Positions 1 through 7,265 of a stretch of 10,333 nucleotides of DNA are shown piece after piece. How positions within the stretch are numbered: position 1 is the first letter of the stretch; the number at the start of each line of letters is the position of its first letter. The DNA is from an uncultured Leptospiraceae bacterium (GTDB lineage: Bacteria > Spirochaetota > Leptospiria > Leptospirales > Leptospiraceae). The notes under the pieces were generated by a model, which worked only from the letters and a program-made list of their open reading frames with translations, was not told the DNA's origin and searched no databases. Location: positions 1 to 10,333 of the forward strand of contig CALDSP010000290.1 of NCBI GenBank assembly GCA_937924465.1, in the 5' to 3' direction. The position numbers and the translations under genes are program-made.

Positions 1-2688
1 GGTCCAATCATTCAAGCTATGGAAGAAGGAGCTTGTTTTGTTGCAGATGAAATGAATTTAGCTTCTACAAGTGTACTAAAACGTTTCGCAACAATTTATG
101 AATCTAATTATTTAGAACTTTATGAAGGAGATGGACATAAAATTTTAGCAAAAGAGGGATTTCATTTTATTGCTACCCAAAATCCATCGGAAGGCTTTGA
201 AGGAAGAAAAACCTTACCTTATGAAATTACAAAAAACTTTGCAGTCATTTATGTGGATCCCTACCCTCCTGAAGAAATTTATTTTATATTAAAAAAATTA
301 TTTCCAGAATTAGTAGAGTCTCTCATAAAAGCAATTATTCGCATAACGCTTGAAACAGAACAAAGAATTTTAACTGGAAAGCTAGGAAAATCAGATTTAG
401 AAAAATATCATTTCAATATACGCACTCTAAAAAAAGTTTGTGCAAGACTCTCTCACTATAACGCGAACGATAGTTCTGTTATTTGCTCTCACTTAAAAGA
501 TATTTATGTAGACTGTTTTCGAAGCGAAGAAGATAGAAATCTACAATGGGATTTAATTTGTTCGGAAATTTCTTTTGCCAAAAATTATAAACCTCAAGAA
601 ATAAAACTTTTTATAAACGAAAATGCTTTCTATTGCAATGAAAAGAAAATTTCAATTCAAAATCCCGAACTTGTAAAAAATTTACTTTCTCAAACCCCAC
701 TTACAAAAGAAATTTTAAGCTTTATAGAAAAAATTTCAACATGTATTGAAATGAAAGAAAATATTCTCATTGAATATTCCGAAGAGGATGATCCTCTTTT
801 TCTAGTGAATTTAATCACTCAATTAAACGGAAATAAAGTGGAATTCGTAAACCTCTGTAAGGGCATTCACACTTCTGATATTTTAGGAGCATTAAAACCA
901 ATCCAAAAAAAAGAAATTGCATGGATAGACGGTCCTTTAACAAGAGGAATTCGAAATGGTGAAAATATAGTTATTACATCTTTAGAAGCAGCAGGTGCAG
1001 AACTAGTAGAAAAATTAAATATGCTCACAGATGATGCCCGCGCTATTTTACTTCCTCCAGAGAGTGGGGAAACCTCACCTATGACTTTAAAAGAAAATTC
1101 TATAATCTTTGCTTTCAAAGGCTTTCGAAAAAGTAAGTCTACTTCTACTATTTCTAGAGCTTTTCGAAATCGGTTTACTTCTATTCTATTTCCACAAATT
1201 ACAGAGAATCATTCTCTTGCTGAACTAGTTGAGTTTTATTTACCAAAATCTAAACTTACAGAAATTATGGTAAGTTTCCATATAAAGATTCGTGAGCTTT
1301 CTCAAAGAAGGGTCATAGGTTCCGCAAACCTTAGTCCTTATATTTTTGGAACTACTAATCTTATCAATTGGGCAAAACATATTTTAAAATATAATTCACC
1401 TAACGTTCAAGAAATAGCCTTAAGAGGTGCAAAAATTTCCTATATCAATCAAATTTACGACTCTAAAGAAAGATTTGACGTTACGCGCATACTTGAAAAT
1501 GCAATTAGAACAGGTGAACTTAACTTAGAAATCTTTGAAGCCATTGAGGAGAAAAAAAAAACTTTTACCATCTCAAGTAATATAGACAAAACAAAATGGT
1601 GGGATCCTGCACTACACTATAGAGATCCTAATACAGGAAAAGCTAAACTCCAAATGAGTGGAAATCCTTTAAAAAAAGGGATTGAAATTAACACTCCCGA
1701 AACAGGTGGCAACCAAAAAGAAGGAGCCGATGCTTGGTATGGTAGTGAAACAAGGGGAAATATGGGACAAGGAGAGCCAGCTGGTGGAGGAGGAGCTTGG
1801 GGATATAGAACTGAAGAACTTTACAAACAATTTCTTGCAAAACGAAAAATCCTTTGGTCTTACTCAATGGTAGTAACTAAAAAAGAATTTTTAGATGTCT
1901 TCGGAAAAGAGTTAGAAGATACAGAACTCAATTTAGAAAAACTTTTTCAACCAGAAATAGACGTTACACGTCATTACGATTTAATTGGTAGAAGAATTGA
2001 TGCAAGAAAATATATTTCTTTCACGAATGGAAAAGGAGATCTAAAAGTTTTTGATAAAACCATTATAGACAAAAAAGACGAAAAGCTAAAAGGAGTAGAA
2101 GTTGTATTTTTAGTTTGTAAAGCAAGAAGAATTTTTAATTTTGAATATGCAATTGTAGTACTCTCTGCTATGCTTTCTAGTGCAATGATATTAGCAGATC
2201 ATAAAATTGATTTTGCTGTTTATACTTATTCTGATAGATTTAATAAGAAAGATTGGATTGATTTAGTTCAGTTAAAAAAATTGGAAGAAGAATACACAGA
2301 GGAAATAGAAAATAGAATTTTTCAAAACCTGGCTAGTGATTGGCAGGGAGATAGTGTGTATGAATATTTGCTTTTGGAAAATATTGATTCTTATTTTAGT
2401 AAAGACTCTATTACAAGAATTTTAGTTATGATTTCAGATTTTCGTGGACAAAGAGGAAAAGCAAGTTTAGAAGCTGAATTAGATTCTTTTGAAAATCGAA
2501 AATTAAAAGAACTTATTCTAAAAAATACAAATAAATCATACATTTTGCTTGGTGTGGGAATGGGAACTCGTTATCTTGCAGAACACTTATTTTCTCATTC
2601 TATTCAAATTACCCCCGATAATTTTTCTCATATGCCTAACCTTTTGGGTTCAGAACTATCGAAACTGATTCTTACCTATCATACTTGA
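1..2688 (+). CDS. Midasin/VWA8-like multi-module AAA ATPase with C-terminal vWA-like domain, 5' end missing
   Basis: The frame is open from base 1 (GPIIQAMEEG...), so the first ATG at 19 is probably internal and the true start lies left of the window. Module 1 shows Walker B (FVADEMN, 37-57), sensor 1 (TQNP, 175-186) and a sensor-2-like FNIRTL with Arg at 421-423; its Walker A is outside the window. Its Arg-finger position reads TKNF (229-240) instead of RNRF. Module 2 (about 750-1400) is degenerate. There is no P-loop near 763-810, the Walker B Asp-Glu is Thr-Ser (976-981), and sensors 1 and 2 are lost, but RNRF is kept (1165-1176). A Gly-rich linker (1705-1809) leads to a vWA-like fold (about 2090-2688) with no DxSxS motif. 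This order fits midasin, VWA8 and related MoxR-type proteins, which remodel protein complexes. The substrate is unknown. The gene faces the minus-strand gene at 2769-3287. Fold assignment is fairly sure, function is not. Confidence 0.85.
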   Translation, partial: GPIIQAMEEGACFVADEMNLASTSVLKRFATIYESNYLELYEGDGHKILAKEGFHFIATQNPSEGFEGRKTLPYEITKNFAVIYVDPYPPEEIYFILKKLFPELVESLIKAIIRITLETEQRILTGKLGKSDLEKYHFNIRTLKKVCARLSHYNANDSSVICSHLKDIYVDCFRSEEDRNLQWDLICSEISFAKNYKPQEIKLFINENAFYCNEKKISIQNPELVKNLLSQTPLTKEILSFIEKISTCIEMKENILIEYSEEDDPLFLVNLITQLNGNKVEFVNLCKGIHTSDILGALKPIQKKEIAWIDGPLTRGIRNGENIVITSLEAAGAELVEKLNMLTDDARAILLPPESGETSPMTLKENSIIFAFKGFRKSKSTSTISRAFRNRFTSILFPQITENHSLAELVEFYLPKSKLTEIMVSFHIKIRELSQRRVIGSANLSPYIFGTTNLINWAKHILKYNSPNVQEIALRGAKISYINQIYDSKERFDVTRILENAIRTGELNLEIFEAIEEKKKTFTISSNIDKTKWWDPALHYRDPNTGKAKLQMSGNPLKKGIEINTPETGGNQKEGADAWYGSETRGNMGQGEPAGGGGAWGYRTEELYKQFLAKRKILWSYSMVVTKKEFLDVFGKELEDTELNLEKLFQPEIDVTRHYDLIGRRIDARKYISFTNGKGDLKVFDKTIIDKKDEKLKGVEVVFLVCKARRIFNFEYAIVVLSAMLSSAMILADHKIDFAVYTYSDRFNKKDWIDLVQLKKLEEEYTEEIENRIFQNLASDWQGDSVYEYLLLENIDSYFSKDSITRILVMISDFRGQRGKASLEAELDSFENRKLKELILKNTNKSYILLGVGMGTRYLAEHLFSHSIQITPDNFSHMPNLLGSELSKLILTYHT

Positions 2689-2717
2689 ATCTAAATTCTT
2701 GAATAAATTTTTAATGG

Positions 2718-2730
2718 AGTTTGTCAAACT
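2718..2730. terminator. Weak hairpin in the convergent intergenic gap
   Basis: The 80-bp gap between the convergent stop codons (2688 and 2769) contains the short palindrome AGTTTGTCAAACT followed by TT. A five-pair stem with a three-base loop and no real T-tract is a poor intrinsic terminator. It is listed only because it is the best hairpin in a place where both genes must end. Confidence 0.2.
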
Positions 2731-2768
2731 TTAGTAGTAAATAGTAGAGCTAATTACATAAAGTATTG

Positions 2769-3287
2769 TTAGTCTGGTGGATCATAGAATGTAATTCCTC
2801 TCTCAAAAATACTTCTTCCTTTACGTAGACTTTTCCGTAACTGGGGAACCCTCGCATAAAAGGGTGTAGTAACAACAAAGCTCATGTAACGAAAAAGCCT
2901 TGAGTTTGCAAAAAATTCATTTCGCTCATCAATCTCAATGAGTTTCACAAACATATAAGCTTTAGAGTAACCTAAAGAATCTGCCCAAAATCCAAGTTCC
3001 AACCAATCCCTAAGCTCTGGACGAAATTTTCGAATTATGTAATCCTCCCCTCTCTTTTGATATTCCGTCTTTGGGTTTTCAGAAGGAGGAATCATATTTC
3101 CATAAAAGAGAAATCGATATCTTTTGAGTAAAACTCCTAGGTACTTTTCCATACTTCCATAATTAGCAATCCCTTTTTTGACTCCATAATTCAACCATTT
3201 AGGAATCCAAACAGTAGAGACGGTCTTCTTTTTCTTTTTTAAATCAATAGATTGTTTGGATTCGTTGAAAATAAAACTGTATTTCAC
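2769..3287 (-). CDS. DUF1564-like protein, Leptospira-type family
   Basis: This encodes 172 residues from a GTG start. The ATG two bases upstream is out of frame and reads straight into TGA, and the next in-frame Met is about residue 46, so GTG is the best start. There is no clear Shine-Dalgarno. The N-terminus has a lysine run (about 17-21) followed by TVWIPKWL. A central segment KYLGVLLKRYRFLFYG comes next, then FRPELRDWLELGFWADSLG and YSKAYMFVKL (about 90-115). The last 40 residues are rich in Arg/Lys. This order of a short strand, a Leu/Arg helix and a late Trp-Leu helix pair resembles DUF1564, a family I know as expanded in Leptospira and of unproven, possibly DNA-binding, function. The assignment is from pattern memory. 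The C-terminal stretch FVVTT is encoded by a copy of the TTGTTACTACA motif found in the upstream intergenic region. The gene is convergent with the AAA gene and divergent from the AsmA-like gene. Confidence 0.7.
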   Translation of the reverse strand: MKYSFIFNESKQSIDLKKKKKTVSTVWIPKWLNYGVKKGIANYGSMEKYLGVLLKRYRFLFYGNMIPPSENPKTEYQKRGEDYIIRKFRPELRDWLELGFWADSLGYSKAYMFVKLIEIDERNEFFANSRLFRYMSFVVTTPFYARVPQLRKSLRKGRSIFERGITFYDPPD

Positions 3288-3324
3288 ATTAAAGAAGAGT
3301 GCAAAAACTTCTTAAAAATCTGTA

Positions 3325-3352
3325 AAAATACAAAAAAATATTTTTTTCACAA
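3325..3352 (-). promoter_or_regulatory. Candidate promoter of the DUF1564-like gene with A/T palindrome spacer
   Basis: Read on the minus strand there is TTGTGA (3352-3347), a 16-base spacer, then TATTTT (3330-3325). This would start transcription near 3318, about 30 bases before the GTG at 3287. Almost the whole spacer is a perfect 16-bp palindrome, seven A, TA, seven T (3332-3347). In such AT-rich DNA, sigma-70-like boxes arise easily, so this is a candidate only. Confidence 0.35.
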
Positions 3353-3365
3353 AAAATTTTCTTTT

Positions 3366-3531
3366 GTTGTTGTTACTACAAAACTCAACAAGAAGGTAAA
3401 TATTCTAAAAGTAATTTTCCTTCAATCCCCATGCGAACAGATGTAGTTGTTACTACAAGCTTTGTTTACAGAGGTCTTCCACTTGAACATAGCCCAATTA
3501 ATTTTTCAAAAAGCCGTAGTTATTACTACAA
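3366..3531. repeat. Three spaced copies of a 16-bp palindromic intergenic motif
   Basis: The copies are GTTGTTGTTACTACAA (3366-3381), GTAGTTGTTACTACAA (3443-3458) and GTAGTTATTACTACAA (3516-3531). Starts are 77 and 73 bp apart. Copies 1/2 and 2/3 match at 15 of 16 positions, copies 1/3 at 14. Copies 2 and 3 are inverted repeats (GTAGT, four bases, ACTAC), extended to TGTAGT/ACTACA in copy 2. The sequence between copies is not conserved. They fill the 306-bp gap between two divergent genes, between the candidate minus promoter (3325-3352) and the plus-strand TATAAT (3570). They may be paired operators or one of the short dispersed palindromes that I recall as common in Leptospira intergenic DNA. 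The unit length and spacing do not fit a CRISPR array. Confidence 0.65.
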
Positions 3532-3569
3532 ATTCTTGTATTCAAAAAATTAAACCTTTTTGAAAAATT
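3500..3569. repeat. 14-bp perfect inverted repeat flanking the third palindrome copy
   Basis: AATTTTTCAAAAAG (3500-3513) is the exact reverse complement of CTTTTTGAAAAATT (3556-3569). The two arms enclose repeat copy 3 (3516-3531), and the right arm ends one base before the TATAAT box at 3570. Each arm is itself nearly palindromic (five T, one base, five A), so the arms could be two binding sites rather than a long stem. In AT-rich DNA part of the match may be chance. Confidence 0.5.
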
Positions 3570-3575
3570 TATAAT
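3570..3575 (+). promoter_or_regulatory. TATAAT -10 box, likely promoter of the AsmA-like operon
   Basis: A consensus TATAAT lies 72 bases upstream of the chosen ATG at 3648. It is the only strong -10 in the gap on the plus strand. No convincing -35 hexamer sits 16-18 bases upstream; the region there is A/T-only plus the inverted-repeat arm. That would fit dependence on an activator bound at the repeats, but this is inference. The predicted leader is about 65 bases. Confidence 0.45.
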
Positions 3576-3647
3576 TGTATTGAAAAAATTTCCTTGTTAT
3601 GGAAAACTTATATCGTAACCACTAGCTATGAAGATTTGAAACTCATT

Positions 3648-6600
3648 ATGAAATTTTTTAAATTTCTCATTTTTCGCTCTTGGATATTTCGAATCCTCTT
3701 GGTTCTAATTCTTATTTATAAACTCATTTTTAATCCTTACACCGCCCAACGTTTCAGTGAATTTTTTTTAAAGAAATATATTCAAGCTAATATAGAGTTT
3801 GAATTTAAAAAATTTTCTTTATTCTATGGAATAGAAATCCAAAATCTTAAGGTTCAAAATCTTCCTCAAAATGGAAACGATACTATCTTTACAGCCTCTC
3901 GGATTGCCCTGTTTTACAATCTTCCATGGGTCTTATTAGGAAAAATTAAAATTTCTGAAATTGCTCTTGAAAAACCAAAAATTTATCTTACACAAAAAGA
4001 TGGAATTTGGAACTTTGAATCTATCATTTCAAAAGGGGAAGAAAAAAAAGAGGAACAAAAAACACCAGAAGAAGTGTCCTCTAATGAGATCAGTTTACCT
4101 ATTTCCATTCAAGCCTATTTCAATCTTCATATTGACGAATTAGATTTTCATTTTACACAACAAGAAAAAACAATCCAAACCAAAGTTAAACTAGAAGACA
4201 TTAATTTCCATACACTTATCAATACGATGCGATTCTCTAAAATTCCTCTCAACATAAAAGCAATTCAAATTCTAGAAACAATAGATATTTCACTCAATCC
4301 AACACAATCCTTAAAAGTAGAATATTCTGATGAAAACCACACTATCTCCACAGAACTGATTGCTAGACTCATCTTAAAAAAAATTATTAAAGAAAATTCT
4401 CATCTAGAAGCCGAACTGCGACTCTCTACAGATTCTCTTCAAATCGTTCAAGCTAAAAAATCTCTCAAAAGTTTTCAGTTTGATATAGGTTTTCAATGTC
4501 TCTTAGAAGAAAATAAAGATGAATTCGAATGCAGAGACTTTCATTTTATTTTTGAAAAAGATAAATGGCTTAGCATAGATGCTAAAATTCTTAAACTAAG
4601 TTCACCTACTCCCGACATTCAAGTCTCTGTTTCTGAATCTACAATCATTTTAAGTGATTTAAATCCTCTTTTTAAAACTATTCCAATGCTTTCTCATTTC
4701 CAAATCGGGGGTATAGTTTCTTTCAGTGGAATCCAATCCAAAGGAGATATAGATAACTTGCTCTTTACAGGAAAAATTAAAGGACAAAATCTCTCTTACA
4801 AGTCTGGAAATACTTCTCATGAAGTTCCCATTTTGAATTTAAACTTTGATTCCAAACTCAATCTCTCCGATAAATCACAATCTACAGAAGAAGATATTTT
4901 ACCTATCTTAGAAAATTTTCAACTTCATGATTTAAGTTTAATTTATAACGGAATTTCCATCTCTCTAAAAGGGAAAGTGATTCCTAAAAATTTAGTAGAT
5001 CTGTCACTCAACGTAAAAAATATTTATCTTGAGAAATTTACAAACCAAGCATATGGAACAATGGAAATTTTAACTAGAATTACTGGCTCCAAACTTTCTT
5101 ATTTAAATGTGGATATAAAAGGATACTTACAAAAACTCCGTTATAAAATGGGACGAGGAACATCTGGTTTACAAAACCTAGCTCTGCATATAAACAGTAC
5201 TATAGACTTAAAAGGAGGTTTTGCTCTAGAAGATTTGCAAATTGAACCATTTGAACTTACTTTAAAAAATGAAAACAATTTGAATGCCATAGACTTTACT
5301 TCTCATGTAGATTTAGATTTAAAAAAAGGACTTTCACTTAAAATCTCTGGACTCAAACTTAAGGGAAATATGACTTCTTTACTGCCAACAGTTCCTATTG
5401 GTCTGAAAAATACAGTTTCTTCTGTAAGAAATGGACTTGGAAATGAACTATCTATAAAAGGAGAATTTTTGTATGAAAAGTCAAATGAACAAGATCATAT
5501 TGAAATGCATGTTGGAGGAAGTTTTCCAGCGTTAGAATTAAATGATCTAAAAATTGACACAGAATTATTCCAATATAAAGATAAATCAGAAACTTTAAAA
5601 ATTCCTAAAATTCAGCTAACCGCATTTAACAAGAAACTCAAAGCAAATTTTGTTGGCAAATTCTATAAACCATTTACCCCTAATCCTCCTTTTGGAGACA
5701 AAACAGGAGAATTGAAAGGAAGTTTTACTTTAGAATCAGAAACTCCACGTTACGTGCTAAAAGGAATTCAATTTGAAGGGGATATTGATTTTAATATAAA
5801 CATAGAAGGACGTTACGTAACAGGAGAAATAAAAAGTCAAAACTCAAATATTCAAATTCAATCGAATTGTTTAAATCCACCTTGTCCTCGTTATTTGATT
5901 AAAGGACTTTATTTGAATATTCCATTATCTTATGATTTGCTAAATGTTCACTATGAAGAACTCATCCAAGGAAATAAAGAAAATTTTGTGCAAAACTACG
6001 GTTTTACAAAACCAAGCAATTTTAAAGTCTACTCTGTGGAAGGCTCTCATCCAATTCATACCGACAAAATGATTTCTTACATAACCCCTACGGAGAATTC
6101 TCCAGGACTGACTGGATTTATAGAATTTAAAGATAATTTTTTGACTATAGACAATTTAAAAATCTATGCCTTAAATGGAGTTATTTTTGCAAGAGATATT
6201 TTGTTTAACCTTGCAGATGGTTCACCGGAAAACATGCAGTATGCAGGAGTTTTGCAAATTCGAGATATAGACGTAAAACCACTTTTAGATGAAAGAGCTC
6301 AAAATAAAATTGATAATGGAAAACTAAGAGCAGATCTCAACTTCTCTGGTTCTAACTTAACAGATCCAATTGGAAACACAGACTTGTCCTTTTCCATTTT
6401 TCAAATAGGAAGCGACTTTGGAAAAAGTGCAATCAACATTGTAAGCCCTACTAATTTAATCACTGATTACATTATTAACAGTTATTCCGTAAATCGTGTA
6501 GAGATAGAATTGACAAAGGGACTTGTTTATACTAAGGTGAAATTTAATAAATCCATATTAAATAAAATTGCTCTTGGTCTTGAAAATGATGAACTCAAAC

Positions 6601-6668
6601 AAGAAAGAGTTCCTATTGCTAGTTTTTTAAATAGAACAAAATTAGAGCTAGAAAATTATAATCAATAA
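3648..6668 (+). CDS. AsmA-like (YdbH/TamB-type) inner-membrane-anchored periplasmic protein
   Basis: This encodes 1006 residues from ATG 3648. A TTG at 3594 would add 18 residues but has no Shine-Dalgarno and would put 18 mostly polar residues before the membrane helix. The N-terminus is basic and hydrophobic with one transmembrane helix (about residues 11-28, FRILLVLILIYKLIF). A classic AsmA start follows: LGKIKISEIALEKPKIYL (about 97-114) and DGIWNF (118-123), then a Glu/Lys linker (about 130-147). The remaining 850 residues are alternating beta-strand patterns, as in the hydrophobic-groove bridge proteins AsmA, TamB, YhdP and YdbH. These span the periplasm and pass phospholipids between membranes. 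A Cys pair CLNPPC sits at about 741-746. The stop is six bases before a YdbL-like gene, which makes a YdbH-like role the best guess. Family placement is fairly firm, exact orthology is not. Confidence 0.85.
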   Translation: MKFFKFLIFRSWIFRILLVLILIYKLIFNPYTAQRFSEFFLKKYIQANIEFEFKKFSLFYGIEIQNLKVQNLPQNGNDTIFTASRIALFYNLPWVLLGKIKISEIALEKPKIYLTQKDGIWNFESIISKGEEKKEEQKTPEEVSSNEISLPISIQAYFNLHIDELDFHFTQQEKTIQTKVKLEDINFHTLINTMRFSKIPLNIKAIQILETIDISLNPTQSLKVEYSDENHTISTELIARLILKKIIKENSHLEAELRLSTDSLQIVQAKKSLKSFQFDIGFQCLLEENKDEFECRDFHFIFEKDKWLSIDAKILKLSSPTPDIQVSVSESTIILSDLNPLFKTIPMLSHFQIGGIVSFSGIQSKGDIDNLLFTGKIKGQNLSYKSGNTSHEVPILNLNFDSKLNLSDKSQSTEEDILPILENFQLHDLSLIYNGISISLKGKVIPKNLVDLSLNVKNIYLEKFTNQAYGTMEILTRITGSKLSYLNVDIKGYLQKLRYKMGRGTSGLQNLALHINSTIDLKGGFALEDLQIEPFELTLKNENNLNAIDFTSHVDLDLKKGLSLKISGLKLKGNMTSLLPTVPIGLKNTVSSVRNGLGNELSIKGEFLYEKSNEQDHIEMHVGGSFPALELNDLKIDTELFQYKDKSETLKIPKIQLTAFNKKLKANFVGKFYKPFTPNPPFGDKTGELKGSFTLESETPRYVLKGIQFEGDIDFNINIEGRYVTGEIKSQNSNIQIQSNCLNPPCPRYLIKGLYLNIPLSYDLLNVHYEELIQGNKENFVQNYGFTKPSNFKVYSVEGSHPIHTDKMISYITPTENSPGLTGFIEFKDNFLTIDNLKIYALNGVIFARDILFNLADGSPENMQYAGVLQIRDIDVKPLLDERAQNKIDNGKLRADLNFSGSNLTDPIGNTDLSFSIFQIGSDFGKSAINIVSPTNLITDYIINSYSVNRVEIELTKGLVYTKVKFNKSILNKIALGLENDELKQERVPIASFLNRTKLELENYNQ

Positions 6669-6674
6669 TAATCT

Positions 6675-7265
6675 ATGAAAAAAATATTTTTTTACCTTGT
6701 TCTTTTCAATTATTGCACCATTACTCCTCCTCCCATTACACTCACTCAATCTCCTACTGCCGCAGAAAGACAAATGCTTGGAGATGGAAAAGACATTGAA
6801 AAAGATGGATGGATTCTCTCTTCTGTGAGAAGTTCTGCCTCTGGTTCAGAAATTTGGGAAAAAGAAATTTTAGACAAAGAGCTTTACTCTCAATTTTCCC
6901 AAAATGAAGTTTTCGCAAAATACAGAGCTTTATCTTATCTTGCCGGAGAAGTCAGAGCTTACAAAAAAAAAGGATTCTTAGGAGAATCTCTCTCGGGAAA
7001 ACTAAGCATCAATCCACTTTGGAAAAATTCAATTTATAAAGAAGAGTTTCTTAAGTATCAATCGCAGTTAGAAGAGTTAGTCAATCTTGTAAACCAAAAT
7101 AGAGAATGGATTTATCAAAAAAAAATAGAAGTTTTAAAAACAAAGAATTTAAAACTAAAAGATTTTGAAAAAGAAAAAAACCAAATTCTACTCTCTTACT
7201 ATAATTTAACAGAACCCGGAGAATACCTAGAAACAAAGCCAAATGTATGGAGACAAAAAGAATGA
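6675..7265 (+). CDS. DUF1318/YdbL-like putative lipoprotein
   Basis: This encodes 196 residues. A short signal MKKIFFYLVLFNYC is followed by TITPPP, so Cys14 is the likely lipidated residue. Tyr at -1 is unusual even for relaxed spirochaete lipoboxes, so lipidation is probable rather than certain. Residues 15-90 are a Leptospira-style extension I cannot assign. Residues 92-196 follow the YdbL (DUF1318) pattern as I remember it: GFLGESLSGKL (100-110), LVNLVNQNREWIYQKK (135-150), then a C-terminal PGEYLETKPNVWRQKE (181-196). E. coli YdbL is only about 108 residues and not a lipoprotein; its cluster supplies a separate lipoprotein, YnbE. No Shine-Dalgarno precedes the ATG, which lies six bases after the AsmA-like stop, so translational coupling is likely. 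The stop overlaps the next start by four bases. Confidence 0.8.
   Translation: MKKIFFYLVLFNYCTITPPPITLTQSPTAAERQMLGDGKDIEKDGWILSSVRSSASGSEIWEKEILDKELYSQFSQNEVFAKYRALSYLAGEVRAYKKKGFLGESLSGKLSINPLWKNSIYKEEFLKYQSQLEELVNLVNQNREWIYQKKIEVLKTKNLKLKDFEKEKNQILLSYYNLTEPGEYLETKPNVWRQKE
7249..7252 (+). promoter_or_regulatory. Shine-Dalgarno GGAG for the PD40/TPR gene
   Basis: GGAG lies nine bases before the ATG at 7262, inside the end of the DUF1318-like gene. With the ATGA start/stop overlap (7262-7265) it fixes the start of the downstream gene. Confidence 0.5.

Noticed and set aside
867..1118. Minus-strand open frame of 83 codons inside the AAA gene
   Set aside because: It lies wholly antisense to a well-supported coding region and has no recognisable motif or start signal.
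1552..1561. Run of ten A in the AAA gene as a phase-variation switch
   Set aside because: Nine-base A runs also occur near 6963, 7119 and 9481 in other intact frames, so this is expected in such AT-rich coding DNA.
1682..1873. Plus-strand open frame of 63 codons in another phase of the AAA gene
   Set aside because: It is an out-of-frame reading of the glycine-rich linker, and the main frame continues through it without interruption.
3252..3446. Plus-strand open frame of 64 codons overlapping the start of the DUF1564-like gene
   Set aside because: Its start is antisense to the DUF1564-like gene, its body is Lys/Phe-rich low-complexity translation, and it has no ribosome binding site.
3366..3531. 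CRISPR array
   Set aside because: The unit is only 16 bp, spacers would be about 57-61 bp, there are three imperfect copies, and no cas gene is visible.
3431..3553. Small ORF of 40 codons (MRTDVVVTTSFVYRG...) spanning repeat copies 2 and 3
   Set aside because: There is no Shine-Dalgarno, and its VVVTTS and SYYYK stretches are simply translations of the palindromes. Similar frames appear wherever such repeats occur. It stays possible only if conserved in relatives.
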